The translations under genes were made by a program, and so were the position numbers. Shown piece by piece: positions 26,319 through 34,938 of a stretch of 64,000 nt of DNA (positions are counted from its first letter, which is position 1; the number at the start of each line of letters is the position of its first letter). This stretch comes from JAMXLO01 sp963696645. GTDB lineage: Bacteria; Pseudomonadota; Alphaproteobacteria; Acetobacterales; Acetobacteraceae. The notes under the pieces were generated by a model. It worked only from the letters and a program-made list of their open reading frames with translations, had not been told where the DNA came from and ran no database searches. The DNA lies in contig CAVOKY010000007.1 of assembly GCA_963696645.1 (NCBI GenBank), positions 2,108,001-2,172,000 on the forward strand, in the 5' to 3' direction.

Positions 26319-27509
26319 CTACTGGCGGCGCGTCTCCGGCATCGCCAGCCACACCACCAGCGTGCCGAGCAGCCCGATACCCGCCAGCGCCAGGAATGCA
26401 AGCTGCACGCCGAACGCGTCGGCGATCCAGCCGCCGAGCGTGGTGCTGACTCCGGCGCCGAGAAACATGGCAAGGCCCAGCGCGCCCATGCACAGATTGA
26501 AATGCGATGTGCCGCGGGTGATGTCGGCGGCGATCAGCGGGAACATCACGCCGAACACCGCAGCACTGACGCCGCCGATCGCCTGCGCGCCGATCGGCAG
26601 CCATGCGCCGGGCAGCACCGCCAGCAGCACGCCGCGCAGCGGCAGCGCCGCCCAGCCCAGCAGCAGTATCGGACGCCGGCCGAGCGATTCGGCGCCGCGT
26701 CCCATCAGGGGTGAGCACAGTGCAACCACGATCTGCGGCACAACGATACAGGCTGCGATGATCATGCTGGCGAAATGCCCCTCGCGCGTGGTGATCGCGC
26801 CGCCGACCAGCGGCAGCATCGCCGCGTTGGACAGATGGAACAGCAGCACGCAGGCAGCAAACACGAGCAATCGCCGATCGGTGAACAGGTGGCGCAGGCC
26901 ATCCCAGTCGAACGGCGGTGCGGTGGTCTGGCGTCTGGCATGCTGGCCGCGGCCGATCGCTGGCAACGACAGCAGTGCGGGCACGCACAGCGCGGCGGTC
27001 AGCACGAACACCGCGCGGGTGGAGAGATAGCTGCCGGTTGCGCCCATCACCGCTGCCGCCAGCCCGTTGCCGATCGCGGCAAAGCGGGCATTGCGTCCCA
27101 GGCGCTCGCCCAGTGCCGCATGGCCGACGAGATGCAGGCTGATCGCCGCGATCGCCGGCGTGAGCACGCAGCTTGCAAAAGCGTGCAGCACCTGCGCCAG
27201 CAAGACCGAGAGTTGCGTCGGCCAGATCGCCAGCAACGAAGCGGCGGCGATCACGCCGACCAGCGCCCCAGCTGCGGCAAACCGCTTGTTCTGCATGGCG
27301 TCGACCAGCACGCCGGCGGGAAGCTGACTGATCAGCGAGACGATAGTGCCGAGGGTCAGCGCGAAGCCGATATCCACCTGGGTCCATTTATGTGTCGTCA
27401 GGTAGACGGCGACAAACGGGCCGAAGCCGGTCTGCACATCGGCGACGAAGAAGTTCAACAGGTCGAGGGCTCGCGGGCCGCGCGCCACCAGTGTGCCGTC
27501 GCGTGGCAT
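26319..27509 (-). CDS. MFS transporter
   Basis: 396-aa major facilitator with about 12 hydrophobic helices. DLLNFFVADVQTGFGPFVAVYLT opens the protein. The segment PAGVLVDAMQNKR occupies the place of the cytoplasmic loop between helices 2 and 3, and MGRGAESLGRRPILLLG is the matching loop in the C-terminal half. Substrate unknown; this branch is often annotated as drug or sugar efflux. It starts 3 bp after the stop of the PRC-barrel gene, so the two form an operon. Confidence 0.88.
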   Translation of the reverse strand: MPRDGTLVARGPRALDLLNFFVADVQTGFGPFVAVYLTTHKWTQVDIGFALTLGTIVSLISQLPAGVLVDAMQNKRFAAAGALVGVIAAASLLAIWPTQLSVLLAQVLHAFASCVLTPAIAAISLHLVGHAALGERLGRNARFAAIGNGLAAAVMGATGSYLSTRAVFVLTAALCVPALLSLPAIGRGQHARRQTTAPPFDWDGLRHLFTDRRLLVFAACVLLFHLSNAAMLPLVGGAITTREGHFASMIIAACIVVPQIVVALCSPLMGRGAESLGRRPILLLGWAALPLRGVLLAVLPGAWLPIGAQAIGGVSAAVFGVMFPLIAADITRGTSHFNLCMGALGLAMFLGAGVSTTLGGWIADAFGVQLAFLALAGIGLLGTLVVWLAMPETRRQ

Positions 27510-27512
27510 GCA

Positions 27513-27950
27513 TCATTGCTTTGGCGGTGGCGTGTCAGTCGTTGTGCTGTCCTCCTTGGGAGGGGCCACGACCGGGGCCGGTTTGGTGACGTCCTTGTAT
27601 TCAGGTGCTGCCTTGATCTGATCGGGTGTCAGATCGAGCGTGATCTGATGCACGGTGTCACCGGGTGCGAAGTGCAGCGTGCTCCACTGCACGGCGATCT
27701 TGCGGCTGCCGACGCCCATGAAGCCTCCGAAGTCGATCACCGCGGCTTGCGGCGCGCCGTCCCAGTCGACCAGCACATCGACGAGACGACCGATGTCCTT
27801 GCCAGAGGGGTCCGCAACCGTGTGTCCAAGGATTGCCATTGCATCTTCGGGTGGCAGGTGATGCACCACGCCTGGCGGCGGCGGCGGCTCCGCCGCCATC
27901 AGCAGCAACGCGATACAGGCGATGACGGTTCCGCGGTGGTGGGACGACAT
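27513..27950 (-). CDS. secreted PRC-barrel domain protein
   Basis: 145 aa with an N-terminal signal peptide (RGTVIACIALLLMAAEP). A PRC-barrel follows at about residues 37-110 (ILGHTVADPSGKDIGRLVDV, then QAAVIDFGGFMGVGSRKIAV and WSTLHF). The C-terminal tail is rich in Pro, Thr, Lys and Asp. PRC barrels occur in RimM and in photosynthetic reaction-centre H subunits. Secreted stress-type versions like this are common in alphaproteobacteria and remain poorly characterised. First gene of the pair with the MFS transporter. Confidence 0.88.
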   Translation of the reverse strand: MSSHHRGTVIACIALLLMAAEPPPPPGVVHHLPPEDAMAILGHTVADPSGKDIGRLVDVLVDWDGAPQAAVIDFGGFMGVGSRKIAVQWSTLHFAPGDTVHQITLDLTPDQIKAAPEYKDVTKPAPVVAPPKEDSTTTDTPPPKQ

Positions 27951-28021
27951 GCGTACCCTTTCCTTTTCCCCAGGTGAGAGCGAGGTGCGACGCGATCAAG
28001 CGTCGGCGCGCGCGCGGCTCT

Positions 28022-28945
28022 TCAACTTCTGTTCGGGTCGAGCAGCGGGCGCGGAAGTGGGGCAGCCCTGATCGACGCCAGCAGGATACCCGCCGCGATC
28101 ATCGCAATGCCGATTGCGTGGTAGGCGTAGAACGTCTCGCCGAGGAACAGCACCGCGAGAATGCTGCCGAACACCGGCATGAGATGCCAGGACTGCGCCG
28201 CTCGTCCAGCGCCGATCAGCTCGATGCCGCGATTGAAGAACAGATAGGCGATGAACGATGGGAACACCGCGATGTACGCCATGCCGAGCCATGCCGGCAG
28301 GCTGCCCTCGATCCGGCTGCCCTGGGCAATTTCCCAGATGTAGAACGGCAGGATCATCATCGAGCCGAGACCCATTGTGGCGACCAGAAAGCTCAACGGA
28401 TGCGTCGCGGGACGGCGGCGGAACATTGCGGCATAGATGCCGTAAATCACGATGGCGGCGAGCACCCAAACATCGCCGCGGTTGAACGACAGGTCCAGCA
28501 GGGTCTCGAACGAACCGTGTGAGGCGATGACTGCGACGCCGATCAGCGAGAGCAGCACGCCGGCGGATTGGCGCAGCGTCGGCCGATCGCCGAACAGCGC
28601 GAATGCCCAGAGGATGATGATCAGCGGTCCGGCCGATTGGAGTAGCAGCACGTTGAGGGCCGTGGTGCTGGTGAGGCCGATATACGCCATCGTGTTGTAG
28701 ACCGCGATGCCGGTTGCCGACAGCAGCAGCATCAGGCGCCAGTGGCGCAGCAGGGCCGGCGCGTCGCGTTGCAGATGTCGCCAGGCAAAGCCGATGGCGA
28801 CCAGGAATGCGCCGGTCCAGCGCCAATAGGCCAGCGCGATCGGCGGCACGTGACCTGCGAGGCCACGGCCGAGTACGATGTTGCCGGCCCAGAACAGGTT
28901 ACTAAGGACGAGAAGCGGCCAGGCTGAATTCCACAGGCGCGTCAT
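28022..28945 (-). CDS. EamA/DMT family transporter
   Basis: 307 aa with ten membrane helices in two EamA repeats: LLVLSNLFWAGNIVLGRGLA, LAYWRWTGAFLVAIGFAWRH, LNVLLLQSAGPLIIILWAFA, then VWVLAAIVIYGIYAAMFRR and VFPSFIAYLFFNRGIELIGA. This is the drug/metabolite transporter superfamily, usually exporting amino acids or metabolites. ATG 28945 is preferred because it lies directly before the first helix; an upstream in-frame ATG at 28984 adds only a polar stretch. Not coupled to a neighbour. Confidence 0.88.
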   Translation of the reverse strand: MTRLWNSAWPLLVLSNLFWAGNIVLGRGLAGHVPPIALAYWRWTGAFLVAIGFAWRHLQRDAPALLRHWRLMLLLSATGIAVYNTMAYIGLTSTTALNVLLLQSAGPLIIILWAFALFGDRPTLRQSAGVLLSLIGVAVIASHGSFETLLDLSFNRGDVWVLAAIVIYGIYAAMFRRRPATHPLSFLVATMGLGSMMILPFYIWEIAQGSRIEGSLPAWLGMAYIAVFPSFIAYLFFNRGIELIGAGRAAQSWHLMPVFGSILAVLFLGETFYAYHAIGIAMIAAGILLASIRAAPLPRPLLDPNRS

Positions 28946-28987
28946 GGTGCCGATGTCCGCGTCATCGTTCCGTTGACAGCACATGTT

Positions 28988-29061
28988 ATGGCCGGGCGTG
29001 TCCCGGCCATCCGTGGCGGCACACTGCCGGGGGTGATGGCCGGAACACGCCCGGCCATGAC
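28988..29061. repeat. dispersed palindromic repeat type B
   Basis: Third copy of the type B inverted repeat (left arm ATGGCCGGGCGTGTCCCGGC, right arm ending ACACGCCCGGCCATGAC). The G>T change in the left arm is matched by a compensating change in the right arm, so the stem pairing is preserved. Followed at 29080-29098 by a scrap of type A repeat. Confidence 0.88.
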
Positions 29062-29107
29062 ACGTACTGTCCTGTCCGGAGCGAAGCGACGAAGCAATGC
29101 CAATGGT

Positions 29108-30886
29108 TCAGCGCAGATGGGTGCTGAAGAATTCGGCGACGGCGGCGTAGATGCGGCGGCGGTCGTCGGGGCGGGTGAAGCCGTGACCAGCGTAGTCGAA
29201 ACTTACGTATGTCACCGGTTTCTGGCGTTCGCGCAATGCCGCGACGAACTGCTCGCTTTCGCTCATAGGCACGCGGGGGTCGCGCGCGCCATGCGCGATC
29301 AGCACCGGCGCACGGATGCGATCGATGCGATGGATCGGTGAGATGCGCGCGAACAGATCGGCATTTTGGTCGGCGTCGCCGTACTCCGCGGCGCGATGGC
29401 TGCTGCGCCATGAACCAGTGCCCGCAAGCAGCGTGACGAAGTTCGCGATGCCGTAGTAGTTCACCGCGGCGCGCCATAACTCGGGATGCTCGGTGATGGC
29501 CGACATCACCATGAAGCCGCCGTACGACTGACCCATGATGCCGATGCGTTCGCCATCGATCGACGGGTGCTCGGCCAGCCAATGCCGGCCATGTGCCAGA
29601 TCGGCCACGCTGTCGAGCCGCTTCTCGACGTCATCGCTTCTAGTGTAGCTGCGGCCGTAGCCTGAGCTGCCGCGCACGTTCGGCATCAACACGGCGAAGC
29701 CCTGCGCGACCAGCATCTGAATGTCGGGCCGGAAGTTCGGCCGCGTCTGCGCCGCAGGGCCGCCGTGCACCCAGATCACCGCGGGATAGCCGCGTTCCGG
29801 CATTTCACTGCGCGGCAACGCGAGCCAACCGGGGATGCGCATGCCGTCGAAGCTTTGCCACTCCACCAGGCCCAGATCGACAAACGGCGTCAGATGCGGC
29901 TCGGGTTGCCACACTGCGCGCGCGATGCCGTCGCGCCACAGCCAGAGCGACGGCGGTTCGGTCGGCGCTGCAACGGTGAACGCAAGCGATGCACCATCTG
30001 TTGAGAATGTCGGCTCCGCGACGACACCACGCGGCAGGCCGGTCACCACTGCGCGTTCGCCATCGATCGGCCCAAGCCGCAGCTCCGCATACCCGCGGTC
30101 GTTCTCGATGGTCGCCAGCGTCTGCCCATCGGGCGAGATCGCATAGGCTTCCACGTCGCGTCCGGTCGCCTCATACACCACGTTGACTGCGGAGGAATCC
30201 GGGTCGAGCCGGCACAGCCGTTTGAACTCGCTGCCGCCGTAGTCGCTCAGCGCGAGCAGCGTGCGGCCGTCGCTGGCACAGCGGACACTCTGGTAATTGC
30301 ATGGCACCGGCGCCGGAAATTCGCGCGCGTCGCCGGATGCGAGATCGAGCAGCAGCAGCGACATGTCGCCGAAGCCGCGATCGTGCAGCAGCGCCAGGCA
30401 CATCGCGTCGGCGCGAAAGCCGGATACCGTGACGATGTTGGTGCCGTGATAGACGCACCGGCGAACGCCGCTGGCGACATCCTGCACATAGACGTCGAAA
30501 TGCGCCTCGTCACGTGCGTTGGCGGCGTACGCGATCTGCGTGCCGTCAGGCGACCAGCCGCCGAAATCGTGGATCACCGCCGGATCGGCAGTCAGCGCGC
30601 GGGGTGTGGGCGAGGCGTCGTGGGGGTCGATCAGCAACAGTTGCTCCCGTTCGTCTCCGCCGCGGTCGACGCCGTAGATCAGCCGGTCATCCACCGGCGA
30701 ACGCCGCAGGATCGCGACCTTCTCGTCATGCTGCGTCAGTTGCTGATCGGCGCCCGTCGCAAGGTCGAGCGACCAGACCTGCGGCAGGCTCGAACCGCGC
30801 AGATGGAACAGCGTTCGACCGTCGCGCGAGAAGGCAGGTGACGCGGCGGCGCTGATCGCGACGTAGGAGTCCGGATGGTTCGTCAT
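29108..30886 (-). CDS. S9 family peptidase (prolyl oligopeptidase / DPP-IV-like)
   Basis: 592-aa serine peptidase. Residues 1-330 form a beta-propeller with WD-like blades (SPAFSRDGRTLFHLRG, GWSPDGTQIAYAAN, AYAISPDGQTLATIEND). Residues 340-592 are the alpha/beta hydrolase domain: PAVIWVHGGPAAQTRP oxyanion region, catalytic Ser in GIMGQSYGGFMVM, Asp in HGARDPRVP, and His in YAGHGFTRPDDR. No signal peptide, so cytosolic. It would trim short, mostly proline-containing peptides. It runs away from the accessory region at 31-36 kb. Confidence 0.92.
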   Translation of the reverse strand: MTNHPDSYVAISAAASPAFSRDGRTLFHLRGSSLPQVWSLDLATGADQQLTQHDEKVAILRRSPVDDRLIYGVDRGGDEREQLLLIDPHDASPTPRALTADPAVIHDFGGWSPDGTQIAYAANARDEAHFDVYVQDVASGVRRCVYHGTNIVTVSGFRADAMCLALLHDRGFGDMSLLLLDLASGDAREFPAPVPCNYQSVRCASDGRTLLALSDYGGSEFKRLCRLDPDSSAVNVVYEATGRDVEAYAISPDGQTLATIENDRGYAELRLGPIDGERAVVTGLPRGVVAEPTFSTDGASLAFTVAAPTEPPSLWLWRDGIARAVWQPEPHLTPFVDLGLVEWQSFDGMRIPGWLALPRSEMPERGYPAVIWVHGGPAAQTRPNFRPDIQMLVAQGFAVLMPNVRGSSGYGRSYTRSDDVEKRLDSVADLAHGRHWLAEHPSIDGERIGIMGQSYGGFMVMSAITEHPELWRAAVNYYGIANFVTLLAGTGSWRSSHRAAEYGDADQNADLFARISPIHRIDRIRAPVLIAHGARDPRVPMSESEQFVAALRERQKPVTYVSFDYAGHGFTRPDDRRRIYAAVAEFFSTHLR

Positions 30887-31031
30887 GGCAAGGGCTTACA
30901 AATCTGGGCCGGCGGGAATTGGGAACGACTTGCAGGGGCCGCGCAAGGGCCGGTCATTCGGTTGCAAATGATGCGGCACGCCGCCATCGTTTGGCTTCAG
31001 CATATGGTGCTATGACCCCATGTGCGTACCA

Positions 31032-31247
31032 TTAAGCGGCGCGAGGAAGCACCACATATATGGAGTTTCTCGCGAGAACCCTCTGCGTTCGTTTGCGAGC
31101 CTGGCCCGCAAGCTCGGCAAGACCAAAAACTTGTATATGATGGGGCACAGCATCGCGCTCGACGCGTAGACCGAATGCGCGAACGGTAGCGGCAGCGATC
31201 CGTGTCACAGCCCATCCCGGTATTCCATCAGGACACCCATAGGCGCT
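31032..31247 (-). pseudogene. C-terminal half of a gene split by the 3.45-kb element
   Basis: The minus-strand frame reads YGCPDGIPGWAVTRIAAATV, then AFGLRVERDAVPHHIQVFGL and ends NSIYVVLPRAA-stop at 31032. It continues in the same frame from the N-terminal part at 34702-34938 when the intervening element is removed. The pattern (G-A-x-T-x-x-R-x-x-G, then R-D-x-x-x-x-H-x-x-V-x-G-L, then a basic stretch and VVLP) suits small accessory proteins found as third genes in cassettes, but I cannot name a family. A GTG at 31208 could start a 58-aa leftover. Confidence 0.6.
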
Positions 31248-31260
31248 TAAGGGCGAAGCC

Positions 31261-31277
31261 CGACAAAAAATTTGTCG
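31261..31277 (-). terminator. hairpin at the end of the 543-aa element gene
   Basis: CGACAAA-AAA-TTTGTCG is a perfect 7-bp stem 4 bp past the stop at 31282. It is AT-rich in the upper stem and lies between the coding region and the element end, so it may serve both as terminator and as end structure. Confidence 0.5.
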
Positions 31278-31281
31278 ATGG

Positions 31282-32913
31282 TCAGGCAGCGATGCCGAGT
31301 TCGCGAAAGACGCCGTTCATGGCGAGTCGCAGGTCCTGGTAGTGGCGATCGATGGCGCGCGGGTTTTGTCCTCCTCGGGTGGGGCTGATGTCTTGAGCGG
31401 CCGCGAGGAGTGGCTTGAGGGCTTTCTCTCGGAGCACGAGTAGGGCCGTGATAGCGCGCAGACCGGACGGCATCGCCTCGTAGCGACGCGTCGCGCCGAT
31501 CCGCTGGACGATCTGTTTGCCGCGGAGTTTCTTCAGATCATACGCGGCCTGGCGGGGGCCGTAGAGCGGTGCGCTGTGATTGCGGAACGCGCGGACCTGA
31601 TCGGCCAGTGCCGAGGCGGTGAAGCCATCAGCTGAGGCTGACAACGCGATGACAGCCTCAGCGACGTGACGCAGGCGCGGCTTGTTGAGATCGATTCCCC
31701 CGACCACGGTTTTACCAACCCGTGACGGCAACGGCAGACGCTCGAGCATCTCATCGCCGACGAAGCATTGATCGATGCAACTCAGCGCCTCCATGAATCG
31801 CTCGAGCATGCCCTTCAATCGGCGGACGATTTCGGGGAAGTTATCCAGTAAGCGCCCGCAGCGGAACTCCCGGATATTGTGAGCTACAGCCTCAATGCGA
31901 AGTACACGTTCGCCTTTTGAATAGATCTTCAACGCCAGCTTGCCGCAATGCAGCTTGAAGACCGTCAGATCATACGTAGGTCTCTCGACCGCAACTCCCC
32001 ATTCGGCCGCCCGCATGTTGCGTGGACGGTATTTCGGCCGGCCCTTGTCGCCGAGGATGGTCTTTATCGTCTTCAGGTCCAACGGCGCCCGGCTACGATC
32101 GATCAGGGCTTGGAAGACTTGCTCCATGCGTCCGCCAACCAGGAATATCAGGTTTCGGCTGTACTCCATTTGATAGTTGGAGAAGTGATAACGGAACCCG
32201 CTGCGTTTCTGCTCCTCAAAGTCGAGCGCAAAGCACAAGCAGCAGCGGTAAATCCACCGCTCACAGACCTCACTCAATCGCCCTATAGCCCGTTGCTCGG
32301 ACAAGGTCTCTGCGATCTTCGCGAAACCGGACGTGTCACCGATGGCGGTGAAACAGTTGCCTTCCTTGGTGAACCCGATGCCCGCCTTGCGCGCCTGGCA
32401 GGCGACGTATTCATGGCCGTTCAAGATCACCTGGGCAGGGAACGGTGGGTGCCCGCTGATCTTGATGGTGACATGCCCCCAATCACGGTCGAGAATATGA
32501 AACGAGTAGTGGTTCACATAAGGCTTCTTCCGCTCAAGGTGGTAATTCAACTCGACGTGCCACACCGGTGCCTGGGCTCGACCGACCAGGACCAGAAACA
32601 AGCCCTCGATCACCGCTGTCTTGGCCAGATAATCGTCGGCCACGTCATGCTTGCGCTCTCCTGCCACACAATCGATTACCGGGATGTCGTGCGCTTTGGC
32701 GTAGCCTCGCACGCGCCGGCTGAACCGGCCGGCCAACCGCATCAGATGGGCGTTGTCCAGAGTGTCGTCTGATCCAGTGAGCGCCCGCCACCACACGCGG
32801 AAACCACCAGGGCTATGACCCATCCCGAAGTAAGCGTTCAGAACGATGCGGTCCACGCAATCGTAGCTGCCGCTCAGCAGCTCTTGATAGAGCTCGCTCA
32901 GTCCGTCGGTCAT
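31282..32913 (-). CDS. unrecognised element-encoded protein A (543 aa)
   Basis: Function unknown. It shares an architecture with the 501-aa protein encoded upstream at 33129: an N-terminal DRIVLNAYFG (DRLVITGTL in the partner), a GHxxIKI/PPF segment followed by NGHEYVACQARKAGIGF (NGHSWLARRLAAQGIGY in the partner), KIYSKGERVLRIEAV near residue 335 (KMYDKHGIVLRIETT in the partner), and a C-terminal wing-like DNA-binding part (YGPRQAAYDLKKLRGKQIVQ). No DDE triad, serine-recombinase or HUH motif is evident. GGGAG lies 7 bases upstream of the ATG. It could be a transposase of an uncatalogued type or a nucleic-acid-processing partner. Cytosolic. Confidence 0.75.
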   Translation of the reverse strand: MTDGLSELYQELLSGSYDCVDRIVLNAYFGMGHSPGGFRVWWRALTGSDDTLDNAHLMRLAGRFSRRVRGYAKAHDIPVIDCVAGERKHDVADDYLAKTAVIEGLFLVLVGRAQAPVWHVELNYHLERKKPYVNHYSFHILDRDWGHVTIKISGHPPFPAQVILNGHEYVACQARKAGIGFTKEGNCFTAIGDTSGFAKIAETLSEQRAIGRLSEVCERWIYRCCLCFALDFEEQKRSGFRYHFSNYQMEYSRNLIFLVGGRMEQVFQALIDRSRAPLDLKTIKTILGDKGRPKYRPRNMRAAEWGVAVERPTYDLTVFKLHCGKLALKIYSKGERVLRIEAVAHNIREFRCGRLLDNFPEIVRRLKGMLERFMEALSCIDQCFVGDEMLERLPLPSRVGKTVVGGIDLNKPRLRHVAEAVIALSASADGFTASALADQVRAFRNHSAPLYGPRQAAYDLKKLRGKQIVQRIGATRRYEAMPSGLRAITALLVLREKALKPLLAAAQDISPTRGGQNPRAIDRHYQDLRLAMNGVFRELGIAA

Positions 32914-33128
32914 GGCCCGCTCCCTCGGCGTACTGCCGAACTCCGATGTCTATCCGAGACGAGCATACCGACTACCGACGGCACATTGGCCAGTGGCAAG
33001 GCATTTGACGCGGCGGAACTGCCCCGCAGGGGCCACTTTTCCACAGCCATGTCTGGGGAAAAGCGTAGTCCCTTACCACCCAACTCTTCTCGCGTCCTGC
33101 GTTGAATCGTATGCTCTGCGAAATCCCA

Positions 33129-34634
33129 TCAAATCATAGCCGGAATGACCACCGCCTCGGCAAGCCATTCCGCCGCTGCGGTCGCGGCGCGTCCGGCTTT
33201 GGTGAGGTAGTAGCGGTAGGTTCCAGTGGCGCGTTTGATCACCCCGAGGTCCAGCAGCCGGCGCAGTTGCCGCGACAGTCTGGTTGGCGACAGCATGCCG
33301 AGGTCGGGCAACAACTCGCCCCGGCGGATGCCGGCAATGTTGACCTTCGGGTTCTGCAAGGCGTGCAACAGGGCCTTGTCCACCGGGGCAAAGAAGTTGA
33401 TCCCTTGGACCGTCTTGCCGTCCACCGCATGCGGCTTGGTCAGCCGCGCAAGCGCCCGGATGCCGGCGGAGAAGTCATCCAGCGCGGACAGGTGGGCGAT
33501 GTAGCGTCGGTTACAGCCGAGCAGTATCTCACGCAGGTCGATCAGGCTGTAGATCGATTTCTTGACTGGTGCGAGTTCCCGGCTCGCCGGGCCGTGGCGG
33601 TGTTCCACCTTGCGGTGGTGCTTGAAGAACGACACATCGTTGGTCGTGGTCTCGATGCGCAGCACGATGCCGTGCTTGTCGTACATCTTGATCGAGCACT
33701 TGCCGAAGCGATGCTTGATGCAGGTACCCTCGATCCGGGTGGAGAACTGCGAGCCGACCTCCTGGGCCAGCAATGGCGTGATCTGCCGGCCGAGGAATGT
33801 GGCGATCTGCTCGGCCTTCACGCTCAGCACCGACTGGCGGACCAGTTGCTCATAGAGCGGGCCGAGCGTTGTGGTGGACTGGAACGCCAGGTCGGTGGCG
33901 TATTCCACCTGCATCAGGCTCCAGTGGTAGGTTTGCCCGAATACCTCCGACACCGGGCAGCACAGCGCGGCGTAGCGATCCAGGGTACGGTGCAATTGAT
34001 CGGGGGAGAGACTGTCGGCCAGTTGCTGGGCGCGGCCCCAGTCGTCGATCCGCACGAAAGCGTTGTCGGCCATGGTGTAGCCGATGCCCTGCGCGGCCAG
34101 CCTGCGCGCCAGCCAGCTATGGCCGTTGCAGTAGAATTGCAGGCGGAACGGCGCCCAGGTCGGCACGCGCAGATAGACCAGCCCGAATTTGGCGTCCTGG
34201 AAATAGAAGTAGTAGTGCAGGCATTTGCCGCTGTCCGGCCGGATGTAGGTCTTATGCGTCTGCTTGTCGTGCCAGGGCTTGTAGGCGTCGCAGGCTTCCA
34301 TGGCCGAGATGACGTGCACCAGGCCGGGATGGTCGCCACGCCGCTCAAGCACGCGCGCCACAACATCTTCCTTGCGGACATGCGGCTTGGCGATGTGCTC
34401 GATGCGGACCCCAGCCTCGGCGGCCAGCGACGCCGCACGCTCGCGCACCCGATCGCGCAGCGTCTTGGCGAAGTCCGGGTAGTCGAAGATGCGGATGCCA
34501 CTGGCATGGAGATACCCGGTCATTCCTGCGGCGTAGCACACTACGGGCAGCGTCCCGGTGATCACCAGCCGGTCGTAGCACGACAGCATCCCGGCAATCC
34601 GATCGTCGTAGCGCTCCGTCAGTGACTGGCTCAT
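33129..34634 (-). CDS. unrecognised element-encoded protein B (501 aa), paralogue of A
   Basis: First gene of the element. MSQSLTERYDDRIAGMLSCY opens it. Notable motifs are HYYFYFQDAKFGLVYLRVPT near residue 140, FYCNGHSWLARRLAAQGIGY near 167, NAFVRIDDWGRAQQLADSL, YHWSLMQVEYATDLAF near 237, and IKMYDKHGIVLRIETTTNDV near 315. The C-terminus RLSRQLRRLLDLGVIKRATG with TYRYYLTKAGR resembles a winged helix, which probably explains why such proteins are sometimes labelled MarR-like. I know close relatives only as hypothetical proteins scattered in many bacteria. GGGGG precedes the ATG. Divergence from protein A is large, so the duplication is old. Confidence 0.78.
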   Translation of the reverse strand: MSQSLTERYDDRIAGMLSCYDRLVITGTLPVVCYAAGMTGYLHASGIRIFDYPDFAKTLRDRVRERAASLAAEAGVRIEHIAKPHVRKEDVVARVLERRGDHPGLVHVISAMEACDAYKPWHDKQTHKTYIRPDSGKCLHYYFYFQDAKFGLVYLRVPTWAPFRLQFYCNGHSWLARRLAAQGIGYTMADNAFVRIDDWGRAQQLADSLSPDQLHRTLDRYAALCCPVSEVFGQTYHWSLMQVEYATDLAFQSTTTLGPLYEQLVRQSVLSVKAEQIATFLGRQITPLLAQEVGSQFSTRIEGTCIKHRFGKCSIKMYDKHGIVLRIETTTNDVSFFKHHRKVEHRHGPASRELAPVKKSIYSLIDLREILLGCNRRYIAHLSALDDFSAGIRALARLTKPHAVDGKTVQGINFFAPVDKALLHALQNPKVNIAGIRRGELLPDLGMLSPTRLSRQLRRLLDLGVIKRATGTYRYYLTKAGRAATAAAEWLAEAVVIPAMI

Positions 34635-34701
34635 GCTGCCCCCGCGCGGTAACCGCAGGGAAGGCTACACCAGACCTATTGGTTCCGGCTCCGCCGGCTT
34701 A

Positions 34702-34938
34702 GGTTAATTGCTCACCGGCTGCCCTCAGAGAGGATTCGATGTGAAACGACAAACCAATCTCGCCCTCATCGAGGGCAAACGCTGCGGAGGGCGGGCGCAA
34801 GGACGGATTTCCGCCGCCGGGAGGATTTTGATTCTCCTGAGGCGCGTGCCATGGAGGAATGCGGCGTAACAAGCCTTCCTCGTCTGAGACTTCCTCAAGC
34901 TTCACTATGTCGATCGCTCTACCGTGTACAGAGCACAC
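34702..34938 (-). pseudogene. N-terminal half of the gene split by the 3.45-kb element
   Basis: Begins at ATG 34938, overlapping the end of the preceding gene by 20 bp: MCSVHGRAIDIVKLEEVSDE, then GLLRRIPPWHAPQ, RPPSAAFALDEGEIGLSFHI and SLRAAGEQLT. The element adds a stop right after. Without the element it continues into YGCPDGIPGW at 31247, for about 150 aa in total. The RRIPP...SAAF...LSxHI pattern is seen in short hypothetical proteins in bacterial accessory cassettes. Third gene of the coupled cassette with 34919-35413 and 35410-36225. Confidence 0.65.

Larger units (their letters stand above)
31248..34701. mobile_element. 3.45-kb candidate novel mobile element with two paralogous genes
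   Basis: It is bounded by TAAG/CTTA at both ends, each followed inward by a small hairpin: TAAG then GGGC-GAA-GCCC at 31251-31261, and, read inward from 34701, TAAG then CCGGC-GGA-GCCGG. It interrupts a gene whose halves lie at 34702-34938 and 31032-31247. Joining those halves leaves one open frame. A GG at 31242-31243 and 34702-34703 may be a 2-bp target duplication, so the ends are uncertain by a few bases. It contains only the two unknown genes, both minus strand, 215 bp apart. Confidence 0.65.
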
